Part shown: in pieces, positions 51,385 to 60,458 of the stretch
Numbering within the stretch: position 1 is the first letter of the stretch
How the letters are laid out: the number at the start of each line of letters is the position of its first letter
Assembly (NCBI RefSeq): GCF_015865035.1
Contig: NZ_JADZGI010000001.1
Coordinates: 744,001 to 808,000 of the forward strand
Direction: 5' to 3'
Length of the DNA stretch: 64,000 nucleotides
Origin: Novosphingobium aureum
GTDB taxonomy: Bacteria > Pseudomonadota > Alphaproteobacteria > Sphingomonadales > Sphingomonadaceae
Position numbers and translations under genes: made by a program
The notes under the pieces: generated by a model
What the model saw: the letters and a program-made list of their open reading frames with translations, nothing else
Told to the model about the DNA's origin: nothing
Database searches by the model: none

Positions 51385-51693
51385 ATGAGCGGCGAGGACG
51401 AGGACTACGTTTACGACGAGGAAAGCGGCGAGTGGATGCCGGCCAGCGAGCTGGAGGCAAAGCGTGCGGCGGCGGATGCCGTCGAGGTGCGCGACGCGGT
51501 AGGCAACCTGCTGGCCGATGGCGATGCGGTGACGCTGATCAAGGATCTCGACGTGAAGGGTGCGGGCCAGACGCTCAAGCGCGGCACGCTGATTCCCTCG
51601 ATCCGTCTCACCGGCGATGCCCAGGAGATCGACTGCAAGTATCCGGGCATCAAGGGGCTCGTCCTGCGCGCTGAGTTCGTGCGCAAACGCTGA
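51385..51693 (+). CDS. PhnA/YjdM-domain protein lacking the zinc ribbon
   Basis: A 102-residue protein. The C-terminal 70 residues match the PhnA (YjdM) domain: VRDAVGNLLADGDAVTLIKD, GAGQTLKRGT and EIDCKYPGIKGLVL. In the usual YjdM an N-terminal four-Cys zinc ribbon precedes this. Here it is replaced by an acidic stretch with no Cys (EDEDYVYDEESGEW), which keeps the aromatic spacing. YjdM is not truly a phosphonate hydrolase despite its old name, and its role is unclear. AAAGGGG precedes the ATG. It is convergent with the GreA-like gene. Confidence 0.85.
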   Translation: MSGEDEDYVYDEESGEWMPASELEAKRAAADAVEVRDAVGNLLADGDAVTLIKDLDVKGAGQTLKRGTLIPSIRLTGDAQEIDCKYPGIKGLVLRAEFVRKR

Positions 51694-51711
51694 GCTTCGG
51701 GTTCCGGGCGC

Positions 51712-52179
51712 TCAGGCCTCGGGCACGGTGATCGAGACGATCTCCAGCGCCTCGCTCTTGCCGCCGAAGTCGACCAGTTCACCGGCTTCGGCATCCATCA
51801 TCGCACGGGCGAGCGGTGCCGAGAACGAGATCAGTCCACGGGCCGGATCGGCCTCGTCGTCGCCGACCAGCGTGACGCTGCGTTCCTTGCCCGCGAGACG
51901 GAAGGAGACCGTGCAGCCGAAGGCGACCGTCTCGCCGCTGGGCCGTTCGACGAGCTGCGCGGTCGATTGGCGCGTGCCCCAGTAGCGCAGCTCGCGCCGA
52001 GTGGTCTTGATCGCGTCCTCGTCCTCGAGCGTGCGCAAGTGCGCCTCGATTTCCTCGACTTTCGCGCTGATCAGGGCGAGGCCGCGCGCGGTGACGAGAT
52101 TGGGGCCGGGCGGTATCGGCAGCTCGAACTTGGGTTCGAGCGCTTCCTCGTCGCTTTCCCGTCGAAATGCCACGCTCAT
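51712..52179 (-). CDS. GreA/GreB-family transcription factor-like protein
   Basis: A 155-residue protein with a coiled-coil-like N-terminal helical part (ISAKVEEIEAHLRTLEDED) and a C-terminal FKBP-like GreA domain (TVSFRLAGKERSVTLVGDDEADPARGLISFSAPLARAMM, ending EALEIVSITVPEA). Gre factors rescue backtracked RNA polymerase. The tip acidic pair of true GreA is not evident in this shortened hairpin, so it may be a Gre-like modulator. Its ATG overlaps the stop of the Hsp70-like gene (ATGA), so the two are translationally coupled. Confidence 0.83.
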   Translation of the reverse strand: MSVAFRRESDEEALEPKFELPIPPGPNLVTARGLALISAKVEEIEAHLRTLEDEDAIKTTRRELRYWGTRQSTAQLVERPSGETVAFGCTVSFRLAGKERSVTLVGDDEADPARGLISFSAPLARAMMDAEAGELVDFGGKSEALEIVSITVPEA

Positions 52180-53522
52180 GCATCGGTCTCCTCTGGTGCG
52201 ATCCAGTCCGCGATGTCGGGAGCCTGGCCGATGAGTGCAAGGCCGTGCGCGATAGAGGTCAGCTCGTCGCCGCTCGCCAGCCGCTCCTCGCCGAAGCGCT
52301 GCTCGAACAAGGCGCGCACCGCCGGAATCAGCGAGGAGCCGCCGGTGAGGAAGACGTGGTCGATGGCTCCGGCCTCGATCCCGGCACCGGCCAGCGCCTC
52401 GTCGACGGTCGCGGCGATCTTGGCGAGGTCGGGGGCGATCCATTCCTCGAACTCGGCCCGGGTGACATCGGCGGTGATGTCGAGCCCGCCGCCGTCGAAG
52501 TGGAAGTGCCCATGCGCCTCGCCCGACAGCGCGCGCTTGAGCTTGCCGACGGCATCGTAGAGCTGGAAGCCCAGCTCGTTCTCGACGATGGCGATCATGC
52601 GCGCGATCGCCGCCGGGTCGCTCGCCGCGCGTTCGAGCCGGGCGAGCTCGTCGAGCGTCTTGCGGTTGCGCATCAGCGCGAGGCGCGACCAGTCGCCGAA
52701 GTCGGTGAAGTGGCCGGGCGGGATCTCCAGTTCCTTGTCGAACGAGCGATAGGTGCCGCCCTTGCCGAGCAGCGGCAGCACGAGGTGATCCATGATGCGA
52801 TAGTCGAACCGGTCGCCCGCGATGCCGATGCCCGCCGAGCCAAGCGGCACACAGCGCCGCGCTGCGCCCGGCGCCTCGATGCGCACGACCGAGAAGTCGC
52901 TGGTGCCGCCGCCGAAGTCGGCGACCAGCAGCGTCGCGGGTTCGGTGAGGCGCTGCGCGAAGCTGTAGGCCGCGCCGAGCGGCTCGTAGACGTAGTGCAC
53001 CTCGCGCCCGAGCATGGCGAACATCGCGTCGTAGCGGCGGCGCGCCAGCGCTGTGTCGACGCGCGCGCCGACGTAGCGCACCGGGCGGCCGACGATCACC
53101 CGCTCGGGCAGCGTCGCCAGCGCCTCGCCCGCGTGCTCGACGAGGTGGCGCAGGAATACCTGCCCCAGTTCCTCAAAGCGCATGCGCTTCTCGAACAGGT
53201 TGGCGCTGTCGAACAGGGCGTTGGCGGCAACCGACTTGAACGATTGCAGAAAGCGCGAGCCTTGCGGGAACTCAAGGAATTCCTCGAGCGCCCATGGGCC
53301 GGCCTCGTGGGCGAGCTTGCCGCGCACGGTCTCGTCCTGCCAGAAGCACAGCGCCGAGCGGAATACCTGCGTCACCCCGCCGGGCGCGGCGAAGGGTACG
53401 AGCTCGGCTGCATCCGCGCCCTCGGAAAGCGCGAGGACCGAGTTCGTCGTGCCGAAGTCGATGCCGAGTGTCTGCGCGGCAGGGGCTGTGGGGGCGGCAG
53501 GGGTGGGCAATGGGGCTGTCAT
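52176..53522 (-). CDS. Hsp70-family protein (YegD-like)
   Basis: A 448-residue actin-fold ATPase. The phosphate 1 loop is LGIDFGTTNSVLAL, phosphate 2 is LLVADFGGGTSDFSVV, and the adenosine motif is VFLTGGSSLIPAVRALF. It resembles E. coli YegD, an Hsp70 relative without a full substrate-binding domain. The N-terminus is Pro/Ala-rich. Function is not established; it may be a specialised chaperone. It is coupled to the GreA-like gene and divergent from the YdeP-type oxidoreductase gene across 186 bp. Confidence 0.9.
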   Translation of the reverse strand: MTAPLPTPAAPTAPAAQTLGIDFGTTNSVLALSEGADAAELVPFAAPGGVTQVFRSALCFWQDETVRGKLAHEAGPWALEEFLEFPQGSRFLQSFKSVAANALFDSANLFEKRMRFEELGQVFLRHLVEHAGEALATLPERVIVGRPVRYVGARVDTALARRRYDAMFAMLGREVHYVYEPLGAAYSFAQRLTEPATLLVADFGGGTSDFSVVRIEAPGAARRCVPLGSAGIGIAGDRFDYRIMDHLVLPLLGKGGTYRSFDKELEIPPGHFTDFGDWSRLALMRNRKTLDELARLERAASDPAAIARMIAIVENELGFQLYDAVGKLKRALSGEAHGHFHFDGGGLDITADVTRAEFEEWIAPDLAKIAATVDEALAGAGIEAGAIDHVFLTGGSSLIPAVRALFEQRFGEERLASGDELTSIAHGLALIGQAPDIADWIAPEETDA

Positions 53523-53708
53523 GGCGCTCTACTCTCGCTGGCCGCTTGCGGGCGCGGCCTATGGCAGCGCGGCACCAATCGTGCAAGCATGCGTTCCATC
53601 AGGGCGAACCATGCATGCGCAGCACGCATTTGCCCCAGGTCCGATACGAGGGCAGGGGGGCGAAGCGGCGTCAGGGCGCGCGCAGACAGATTTTATCGAG
53701 GATGGACC

Positions 53709-56006
53709 ATGACCGGCGAAATCACCAGCAAGGCTGCGGCAACGGGCACGCGCGAAGTGCCTGGCGTCGAGGATTACGACGGACCTGCAGGCGGTTGGGG
53801 TGCGCTGGGTGCGGTCGCGGGGGCGATCCGCGAGCAGATGGGCACATCGACCGATACCCGTGCGCTCCTGAAGATGAACAAGCCAGAAGGCTTCGACTGT
53901 CCGGGCTGCGCCTGGCCTGATCCCAAGCACACCTCCTCGTTCGAATTCTGCGAGAACGGCGCCAAGGCGGTGACCTGGGAGGCGACGGTCAAGCGCCTCG
54001 ACGATGCCTTCTTCGAGACCCATACGGCCAGTGAACTGTGGAGCTGGAGCGACCACGCGCTCGAGGATGCCGGGCGCCTGACCCGTCCCTTGCGCTACGA
54101 TGCACCGAGCGACCGCTTCGTGCCGCTAAGCTGGGACGAGGCCTTCGCGCGCATCGGTACTTCGTTGCGGGCGCTCGACGACCCCGACCAGGCCGAGTTC
54201 TACTGCTCGGGCCGCGCCTCGAACGAGGCGGCGTTCCTCTACCAGCTGATGGCGCGGGCCTATGGCACCAACAATTTCCCCGACTGCTCGAACATGTGCC
54301 ACGAGGCCACCAGCGTGGGCCTGCCCAAGTCGATCGGCGTGGGCAAGGGCACGGTCACGCTCGAGGACTTCGACGAGGCCGACGCGATCTTCTGCATCGG
54401 CCACAATCCCGGCACCAATCACCCGCGCATGCTCTCGACGCTGAGCGCGGCGGCGAAGCGGGGTGTGCCGATCGTCGTCGCCAACCCGATGAAGGAGCGC
54501 GGGCTGGAGCGCTTCAAGTCGCCCCAGCACCCGACCGAGATGCTCAGCCCGCGTTCGACGCAGCTCGCCTCGGCCTATCATCAGGTGCGCGTGGGCGGCG
54601 ATGGGGCGATGCTCAAGGGCGTGATGAAGGCGCTCTTCGAGGCGGACGCGGCCGACCTTGCTGCGGGGGGCGACGGGCTGCTCGACCGCGCCTTCATCGC
54701 CGAGCATACCCAAGGCTTCGAGGATCTTGCCGCCGACATCGCCGCGACCGGCTGGGACGAGATCGTTGCGGGCTCTGGCCTCACGCAAGATGCAATCACC
54801 GAGATGGCGCGCACCTACTGGTCGGCCAAGCGGGTGATCATCTGCTACGGCATGGGCATCACCCAGCACGGCAACGGCACGCACAACGTGCAGCAGCTTG
54901 CGAACCTGCTCCTGCTGCGTGGCAACATGGGCAAGCCGGGCGCGGGCATCTGTCCCTTGCGCGGCCATTCCAACGTGCAGGGCGACAGGACGGTCGGCAT
55001 CACCGAGATACCCGGCGAGGCGATGCTGGCGCGGCTCGATGCGCGCTTCGGTATCGTCTCGCCGCGCGCGCAAGGACACGCCGCGGTGGAATCGCTGCTG
55101 GCGATGCGCGAGGGACGCTCGCGTGCCTGCATCTCGCTGGGCGGCAATCTCGCCGTCGCGATGCCCGATCCCGAGGCCTGCTACGAAGCCTTTCGCGGGC
55201 TCGATCTCTCGGTCAACATCCTCACCAAGTTCAACCGCACCTGCCTGCTGCTGGCGAAGGAGACGATCGTGCTGCCGTGCCTGGGACGCACCGAGCTCGA
55301 CGAGCAGGCGGGCGGTCCGCAGGCGGTGACGGTCGAGGATTCGATGTCGATGGTCCACGCCTCGCGCGGGTTCCTCAAGCCTGCAGCGCCCGAACTGAAA
55401 TCCGAGCCCGCGATCGTGGCGGGCATGGCCAAGGCGACGCTGGGCGAGGGGCCGATCGACTGGGACTGGCTCGTCGCCGACTACGACCGTATCCGCGAGG
55501 CGATCGAGGCGGTGTTCCCCGACTTTGCGGATTTCAACAAGCGCGTGCGGCAAAAGGGCGGCTTCCGGCTGACCGTGGGCGCCTCCGGGCGGGTCTGGAA
55601 CACGCCTTCGGGCAAGGCCTGTTTCCACGTGCACCCGCTGCGCCCGAGCGGGTCGGATGCGCTGATCCTCACCACGGTGCGCAGCCACGACCAGTACAAC
55701 ACCACGATCTACGGCATGGACGACCGCTATCGCGGCATTACCGGGCGGCGCGACGTGATCTTCGCCAATGGTGAGGACCTCGCCGAACGCGGACTGGCGC
55801 ATGGCGACAAGGTGGATCTCGTGGCCGGCCCGGGGCGGCGTCTTGCAGGCTTCACGCTCGTCGCCCATGCCATCGCGCGTGGCTCGCTCGCGGCCTACTA
55901 CCCCGAAGCCAACTGTCTCGTCGCGCTCGAGGATCGCGACCGTGCGAGCGGGACGCCGAACTACAAGTCGATACCCGTCACGCTGGAACGCAGCGAAGGT
56001 GGCTGA
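53709..56006 (+). CDS. YdeP/FdhF-type molybdopterin oxidoreductase
   Basis: A 765-residue molybdopterin-dependent enzyme of the YdeP (formate dehydrogenase-like alpha subunit) group. The N-terminus has CPGCAWPDP and a further Cys in FEFCENG, a possible Fe-S ligand set. Family blocks are FYCSGRASNEAAFLYQLMAR, NNFPDCSNMCHEAT and MCHEATS, GHNPGTNHPRML, and the C-terminal dinucleotide-binding segments RSHDQYNTTIYGMDDRY and ANGEDLAERGL. YdeP in E. coli is linked to acid resistance; its substrate is unknown. The ATG at 53709 follows GAGGATGG. The fdhD gene overlaps its end, which supports a sulfurated bis-MGD cofactor. Confidence 0.92.
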   Translation: MTGEITSKAAATGTREVPGVEDYDGPAGGWGALGAVAGAIREQMGTSTDTRALLKMNKPEGFDCPGCAWPDPKHTSSFEFCENGAKAVTWEATVKRLDDAFFETHTASELWSWSDHALEDAGRLTRPLRYDAPSDRFVPLSWDEAFARIGTSLRALDDPDQAEFYCSGRASNEAAFLYQLMARAYGTNNFPDCSNMCHEATSVGLPKSIGVGKGTVTLEDFDEADAIFCIGHNPGTNHPRMLSTLSAAAKRGVPIVVANPMKERGLERFKSPQHPTEMLSPRSTQLASAYHQVRVGGDGAMLKGVMKALFEADAADLAAGGDGLLDRAFIAEHTQGFEDLAADIAATGWDEIVAGSGLTQDAITEMARTYWSAKRVIICYGMGITQHGNGTHNVQQLANLLLLRGNMGKPGAGICPLRGHSNVQGDRTVGITEIPGEAMLARLDARFGIVSPRAQGHAAVESLLAMREGRSRACISLGGNLAVAMPDPEACYEAFRGLDLSVNILTKFNRTCLLLAKETIVLPCLGRTELDEQAGGPQAVTVEDSMSMVHASRGFLKPAAPELKSEPAIVAGMAKATLGEGPIDWDWLVADYDRIREAIEAVFPDFADFNKRVRQKGGFRLTVGASGRVWNTPSGKACFHVHPLRPSGSDALILTTVRSHDQYNTTIYGMDDRYRGITGRRDVIFANGEDLAERGLAHGDKVDLVAGPGRRLAGFTLVAHAIARGSLAAYYPEANCLVALEDRDRASGTPNYKSIPVTLERSEGG

Positions 56007-56772
56007 AACCACCAGCGCCTTCGAGCAGGTCGCGAGTGACGGCAGTCGCTGCGACATCGAGCGCGCGGTGGCGCGCGAGGTGCCCATCGCGGTCGAGCCG
56101 GGCGGGGTCGGCTATGCCGTGCTCATGGCGAGCGACGAGGACCTCGAAGACCTTGCCTACGGTTTCGCCTGGGCCGAACGTCTGGTGGGCCGCCCCGATC
56201 AGATCGAGCACCTCGCGCTGCACCGTACGGAGCAGGGCGTCGTCATGCGGATCGGCCTTGCCTTCGAGGTGCTCGAGCGCGTGCATGAGCGCGTACGCCA
56301 CCGCACCTCGGAAAGCTCGTGCGGGCTGTGCGGGATCGAGAACCTCGAACAGGCGCTGCGCCCGCTGCCCCGGCTGCCCGATCCGCCTGCTGCCGACGAG
56401 CGCGCCATCTTCGCGGCGCTGGCCGCCTTGCGTGATCACCAGCCGCTCAACCGCGCGACCGGCGGTGTCCATGCAGCCGCGCTGTGCGCTGCCGACGGCA
56501 CGATCCGGCTGGTGCGCGAGGACGTGGGTCGCCACAACGCCTTCGACAAGCTGATCGGCGCGATGCTGCGCGGCGGGCTCGATTGGGACGGCGGCTTCGC
56601 ACTGCTCAGTTCGCGCTGCTCGTTCGAGCTGGTCGAGAAGGCGGTTCTGGCCGGATGCCCGCGACTGGTGACGATCTCGGTGCCGACCGAGCTGTCCCTG
56701 CGCCGTGCGCGCGAGGCCAATCTCGATCTCTATGTCCTCGCGCGCGGCGACAGCGTGTTGCACGCGCTCTGA
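55999..56772 (+). CDS. fdhD: Formate dehydrogenase accessory sulfurtransferase FdhD
   Basis: A 257-residue FdhD protein. The redox loop is SSCGLCGIE with Cys108 and Cys111, which carry sulfur from the desulfurase to the molybdenum cofactor. Further landmarks are TGGVHAAALC, VREDVGRHNAFDKLIG and LLSSRCSFELVEKA. The GTG at 55999 is chosen, overlapping the upstream stop by 8 bp. The coupling with the YdeP-type gene suggests that this enzyme needs FdhD for activation. Confidence 0.93.
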   Translation: MAETTSAFEQVASDGSRCDIERAVAREVPIAVEPGGVGYAVLMASDEDLEDLAYGFAWAERLVGRPDQIEHLALHRTEQGVVMRIGLAFEVLERVHERVRHRTSESSCGLCGIENLEQALRPLPRLPDPPAADERAIFAALAALRDHQPLNRATGGVHAAALCAADGTIRLVREDVGRHNAFDKLIGAMLRGGLDWDGGFALLSSRCSFELVEKAVLAGCPRLVTISVPTELSLRRAREANLDLYVLARGDSVLHAL

Positions 56773-56802
56773 CGGGCGAGGTCCTGCAGCAGCGTCTGTC
56801 CC

Positions 56803-57768
56803 TCAGCTGACGTGCATCAACACGCGCCCGAAGGGATGGCCCTCGGCGACGTGACGATGCGCGGCGACGGCATCGCTCAGGGCGAATTCGGCATCGATCG
56901 GCATGACCAGCGCGCCGCTGGCAAGATCGGCGGTGACCTGCGCGAGCAGGGCATGCATGCGCGGGGTGTGCATGTCGCGTCCCGAGGAGATGCCGGTCAC
57001 CTGCAGCGCCTTGCGGATCAGCTCGAAGAACCCGAAGCTGGGAAGCGCACCGGTGGCGGCCCCGATCACGGCATAGCGCCCGTGCGCGCGCACCGCCTTC
57101 ATCAGTGCGTCCTTGCCCTGTCCGCCGGCAAGGTCGAGGACGAGGTCGACGCCCTTGCCGCCTGTAATCTCCTTGCAGCGTGCGGCAATGTCCTCGTCAC
57201 GGTAGTTGATGCCATGCGTCAGCCGGAGCGGCACCAGCCGCTCCAGCCGCTCCGCGCTCGAGGCAGTGCCGATCACCGTTGCGCCCGCGCGCGCGGCAAG
57301 CTGGACCGCGGCAAGGCCGACGCCGCCGGCAGCGCCCTGGACCAGAACCGTCTCTCCCGCCTCGAGCCCGCCATATTCGAACAGGGCATCGTGCGCGGTG
57401 GCGAAGGGGACCGGGATCGTCGCGGCGAGGCGCATGTCCATGGCTTCGGGCACGGCGAAGGCATGGTGCTCGGGCACCGCGAAGAGGCTGGCGTGGCTCC
57501 CGCTCCAGTTGAAGCCGACGACCCGGTCGCCGGGCGCGAAGCGCGTGACCTTGGCGCCTACCGCCGCGACGGTGCCAGCGGCCTGGTAGCCGGGGACGAA
57601 GGGGGTGACAGGCGGCGGGGTGACCGTGCGGTTGAGCAGGTCGCCACCCTCGATCGAGACCCATTCGACCGCGATGAGGACCGTGTCCGGGGCGAGCTGC
57701 GGGTCGGGAAGCTCGCCGTATTCCATGACTTCGGGGCCGCCGTTGCGGCTGTAGTGGACGGCCTTCAC
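56803..57768 (-). CDS. Zinc-independent quinone oxidoreductase-like MDR enzyme
   Basis: A 321-residue medium-chain reductase. It starts with GTG at 57768 (MKAVHYSRNGGPEVMEYGEL), the typical quinone reductase N-terminus. The NADPH motif is VQGAAGGVGLAAVQLA. Zinc ligands of alcohol dehydrogenases are absent. A SnoaL-like protein gene ends 4 bp upstream, so the two form a unit. It probably reduces an enone or quinone. Confidence 0.9.
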   Translation of the reverse strand: MKAVHYSRNGGPEVMEYGELPDPQLAPDTVLIAVEWVSIEGGDLLNRTVTPPPVTPFVPGYQAAGTVAAVGAKVTRFAPGDRVVGFNWSGSHASLFAVPEHHAFAVPEAMDMRLAATIPVPFATAHDALFEYGGLEAGETVLVQGAAGGVGLAAVQLAARAGATVIGTASSAERLERLVPLRLTHGINYRDEDIAARCKEITGGKGVDLVLDLAGGQGKDALMKAVRAHGRYAVIGAATGALPSFGFFELIRKALQVTGISSGRDMHTPRMHALLAQVTADLASGALVMPIDAEFALSDAVAAHRHVAEGHPFGRVLMHVS

Positions 57769-57772
57769 CGGT

Positions 57773-58186
57773 TCAGCCGGCCTTTGCCAGCTTGGCCTCG
57801 TGTGCAGCGACGAAAGGCGCCGGGTCGTAGTAGTAGGGCTTGATCTCGCAGCACTTGCCGTCGCGGAAGCGGAACAGCTCGCATAGCTCGGCCGGGGCGA
57901 GGTCGGGGTCGGCGAAGTGCATGTTGATGACGACGATGGCGAGGTTTTCTCCCAGCGCCATGCCGGTCGGCTCGATCTCGCCAAGGTCGACCTGCTGGAA
58001 GGCCTTCGAGTAGAGCGTGCGCAGGCCTTCCCAGCCATGATAGCTGCCCTTCATCGGCAGCGTGTCCGCCTCGTAGGCGACGAAGTCGTCGGTCAGCATG
58101 GTCGCCACCGTGTCCCAGTCGCCCTGCGCGCAGGTCGCGTAGAGCCGGTTGACGAATTCTGCGGTTTCCTCGGGGGTCATGGTCAT
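57773..58186 (-). CDS. SnoaL-like (NTF2-fold) protein
   Basis: A 137-residue alpha+beta barrel protein of the SnoaL/NTF2-like group. It has ETAEFVNRLYATCAQGDWDT, FVAYEADTLPMKGSYHGWEG and a beta-rich C-terminal half with KCCEIKPYYYD. Family members are isomerases, cyclases or hydratases, or have no known activity. It is first in a unit with the quinone reductase-like gene. Divergent from the Rieske gene with 296 bp between, in which I see no gene and no clear operator. Confidence 0.8.
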   Translation of the reverse strand: MTMTPEETAEFVNRLYATCAQGDWDTVATMLTDDFVAYEADTLPMKGSYHGWEGLRTLYSKAFQQVDLGEIEPTGMALGENLAIVVINMHFADPDLAPAELCELFRFRDGKCCEIKPYYYDPAPFVAAHEAKLAKAG

Positions 58187-58482
58187 GCTCTTGCCTCTCT
58201 CCAGCGTGTTTTGCCCTGTGATGACAAGCTGCGGCCATGAGCGAACCTATCCATTCGAATAGCCGCGGAGCCTGCGCAGGCGCGATTAAAGGGTGGCAAA
58301 GGGCTCTGCGAGGTGGACTGTCGGGAAAGAGCCGATAGGATCACTTGCGCAAGCCCGTCCGCGGGGGTGGTACCGCAAAGCAGAATGATTTTGGCAGAGG
58401 TTGAACGAATGAAGTCAGGCGCGCGAGTGGACGCGAACAGCAAATATCGGGTGACCGGGACGGTCCGGGCGGGAGCACTGGC

Positions 58483-58842
58483 ATGAGCGTCGATGCAACC
58501 GCATGGCATCCCTTCTGTGCCGATGCCGACCTGCCCGATGACGGCAAGCTGGCCAAGCTGGTCGACGGCTGGAGCGTTCTCGTGGTCCGCACGCCAGAAG
58601 GCCTGAACGCGGTGCTCGATCGCTGCACGCACCAGGCCGCGCTGCTATCCACCGGGCGCGTAAGGCGCGGGGCTATCATGTGCCCGCTGCACGGCGCGCG
58701 CTTTGAGGTCGCGACAGGGCGCTGTATCGGCGGGGCCTACGCCGACCTGCGCCGCTTCGAGACGCGCGTGGTCGATGGCACGATCGAGGTCGCGGTGCCG
58801 ACCTCGGCGCCCGGGCCGAACGAGCGGCCGGTCGAGGCCTGA
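58483..58842 (+). CDS. Rieske-type [2Fe-2S] ferredoxin
   Basis: A 119-residue single-domain Rieske protein. The cluster ligands are in DRCTHQAALL (Cys, His) and MCPLHGARFEV (Cys, His), spaced as in ring-hydroxylating dioxygenase ferredoxins. It would carry electrons to an oxygenase, but no oxygenase alpha subunit or reductase is adjacent. GGGAG lies upstream of the ATG. It is followed by a SnoaL-like gene and an MDR gene in the same orientation. Confidence 0.9.
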   Translation: MSVDATAWHPFCADADLPDDGKLAKLVDGWSVLVVRTPEGLNAVLDRCTHQAALLSTGRVRRGAIMCPLHGARFEVATGRCIGGAYADLRRFETRVVDGTIEVAVPTSAPGPNERPVEA

Positions 58843-58959
58843 GCCGCTGCCGGGGCAGGGATGCCCCGGCCTCTCACCTGTCACAGGTTCGCATTGCCGG
58901 GGGCCGGGCTAGCCTCGCGCCGACCCGACAACGGGCGAACCAATAAGGGAGAGACTGAC

Positions 58960-59388
58960 ATGGCATTCACCGGCCCCTTCGAGGATCGCGTCGCGATCCG
59001 CGAGCTGCTCGAAGCCTATTCCGACGCGGTGACCCGCTGCGATGCGGGCGACTGGGCGGACACCTGGGCCGATGAGGCGCAGTGGTCGCTTCCCGACTAT
59101 CCCGAGATCGGCACCACCAAGGGGAAGAAGGCCATCGTCGCGATGTGGGTCGAGGCGATGAAGAGCTATCCCGGCATCATGTTCATGGCCTTTCCCGGCG
59201 CGATCGAGATCGACGGGGACACGGCCAAGGTACGCAGCTACACCACCGAGACTTACGATCAGGGCGACGAAACCGTGCGCGACCGCGGCTTCTACGAGGA
59301 CACTTGCGTGAAGATCGACGGGCGCTGGCTGTTCTCCTCGCGCTCGTTCCGCAACATCCATCGCCAGCGGGCCCCCAAGGGCTGCTGA
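58960..59388 (+). CDS. SnoaL-like (NTF2-fold) protein
   Basis: A 142-residue protein of the SnoaL-like type (AIRELLEAYSDAVTRCDAGD, DTWADEAQWSLPDY, GRWLFSSRSFRNIHR). This variant is similar to small subunits and isomerases in aromatic or steroid pathways. AAGGGAGAG lies before the ATG. It is 118 bp after the Rieske gene and 11 bp before an MDR gene. It is a different type from the SnoaL-like protein at 57773. Confidence 0.82.
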   Translation: MAFTGPFEDRVAIRELLEAYSDAVTRCDAGDWADTWADEAQWSLPDYPEIGTTKGKKAIVAMWVEAMKSYPGIMFMAFPGAIEIDGDTAKVRSYTTETYDQGDETVRDRGFYEDTCVKIDGRWLFSSRSFRNIHRQRAPKGC

Positions 59389-59399
59389 GCGCGAGGGGC

Positions 59400-60410
59400 A
59401 TGGCGATGCGTAACCGTTTCTGGCGTCTCGATGCCCATCCGCAAGGTAACGATCGCTTCGACGAGGCGCTCAGCCTGTGCGAGGAGGAAACCGCGCCGCT
59501 GGCCGAGGGCGAGGTGCGCATCGCGGTAGAATGGCTCTCGATGGACGCGGGCACGCGCATGTGGATGAGCCCGCGCACCGACGGTTACCAGCCGCCCCTG
59601 CCGCTCGGTTCGAAGATGGTCGGCCTCGTGCTCGGCCGGGTGAGCGAGAGCCGCGATCCGGCCTTTCCGCAAGGCACCATGGTGCGTGGCTTCGGGCAAT
59701 GGGCCGAGCAGGCTCTCGTGACCCCCGCGCTGGCCGGGCTGGAGGCCGTCGATGAGACCGTCGCCGATCCGCGCGAGCATTTCGGGGCGCTGGGCATGAA
59801 CGCCTGGACGGCCTGGGTCGGGGTCTCCGAGGTCGCCGCCGTGACGCCGGGCGAATGGCTCGTGGTCTCCGCCGCTGCCGGTGCCACGGGTAGCCTCGCC
59901 TGTCAGATCGGGCGCAACCTGGGCGCGCGCGTGGTCGGCATCGCGGGCGGCGAGGCCAAGTGCCGCTACCTGCTCGACGAGCTGGGCCTCGACATCGCGA
60001 TCGACTATCGCGGCGAAGACGTCGCCGCGCGGCTCGCGACGATAGAAGGCGGGGTCAATGCCTTCTTCGACAACGTCGGCGGGCCGGTGCTCGACGCGGT
60101 CCTGCCCAATATGGCGCACTACGGGCGCGTCGCAATCTGCGGCATGATCGCAGGCTACGACCGTGACAGCGCGATGCCGGGGCCGGCCAGTTTCGACCAG
60201 GTGCTGATGCGGCGGCTGCGCATCGAGGGCTTCTTCATACCCGATTTCCTCGAACGCGGTGCGCAGTTCATGCCGCGCCTGCGCGACTGGCTCGATGAAG
60301 GCAAGCTGACGATGCGCTTCGCCGAGACGCAGGGGCTCGAGAACGTCCTGCGCGCCTACGAAGGGATGTTGCGCGGTGCGAACATCGGCAAGGCGGTGGT
60401 GCGCCTGTGA
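59400..60410 (+). CDS. NADP-dependent MDR enone/alkenal reductase (CurA/LTB4DH-like)
   Basis: A 336-residue medium-chain reductase. The N-terminus MAMRNRFWRLDAHPQGND and GTRMWMSPRTDGYQPP are characteristic of the leukotriene-B4 dehydrogenase/curcumin reductase group. The cofactor segment is VSAAAGATGSLACQIGR, and FFDNVGGPVLDAVLPNM is a signature stretch. It reduces the double bond of alpha,beta-unsaturated ketones or aldehydes. It is the last gene of a three-gene run with Rieske and SnoaL-like genes. Confidence 0.92.
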   Translation: MAMRNRFWRLDAHPQGNDRFDEALSLCEEETAPLAEGEVRIAVEWLSMDAGTRMWMSPRTDGYQPPLPLGSKMVGLVLGRVSESRDPAFPQGTMVRGFGQWAEQALVTPALAGLEAVDETVADPREHFGALGMNAWTAWVGVSEVAAVTPGEWLVVSAAAGATGSLACQIGRNLGARVVGIAGGEAKCRYLLDELGLDIAIDYRGEDVAARLATIEGGVNAFFDNVGGPVLDAVLPNMAHYGRVAICGMIAGYDRDSAMPGPASFDQVLMRRLRIEGFFIPDFLERGAQFMPRLRDWLDEGKLTMRFAETQGLENVLRAYEGMLRGANIGKAVVRL

Positions 60411-60458
60411 TCCGGCCATGACCGCGCGAGGCGACTGACAGAACGCAACAAGGGCAGC

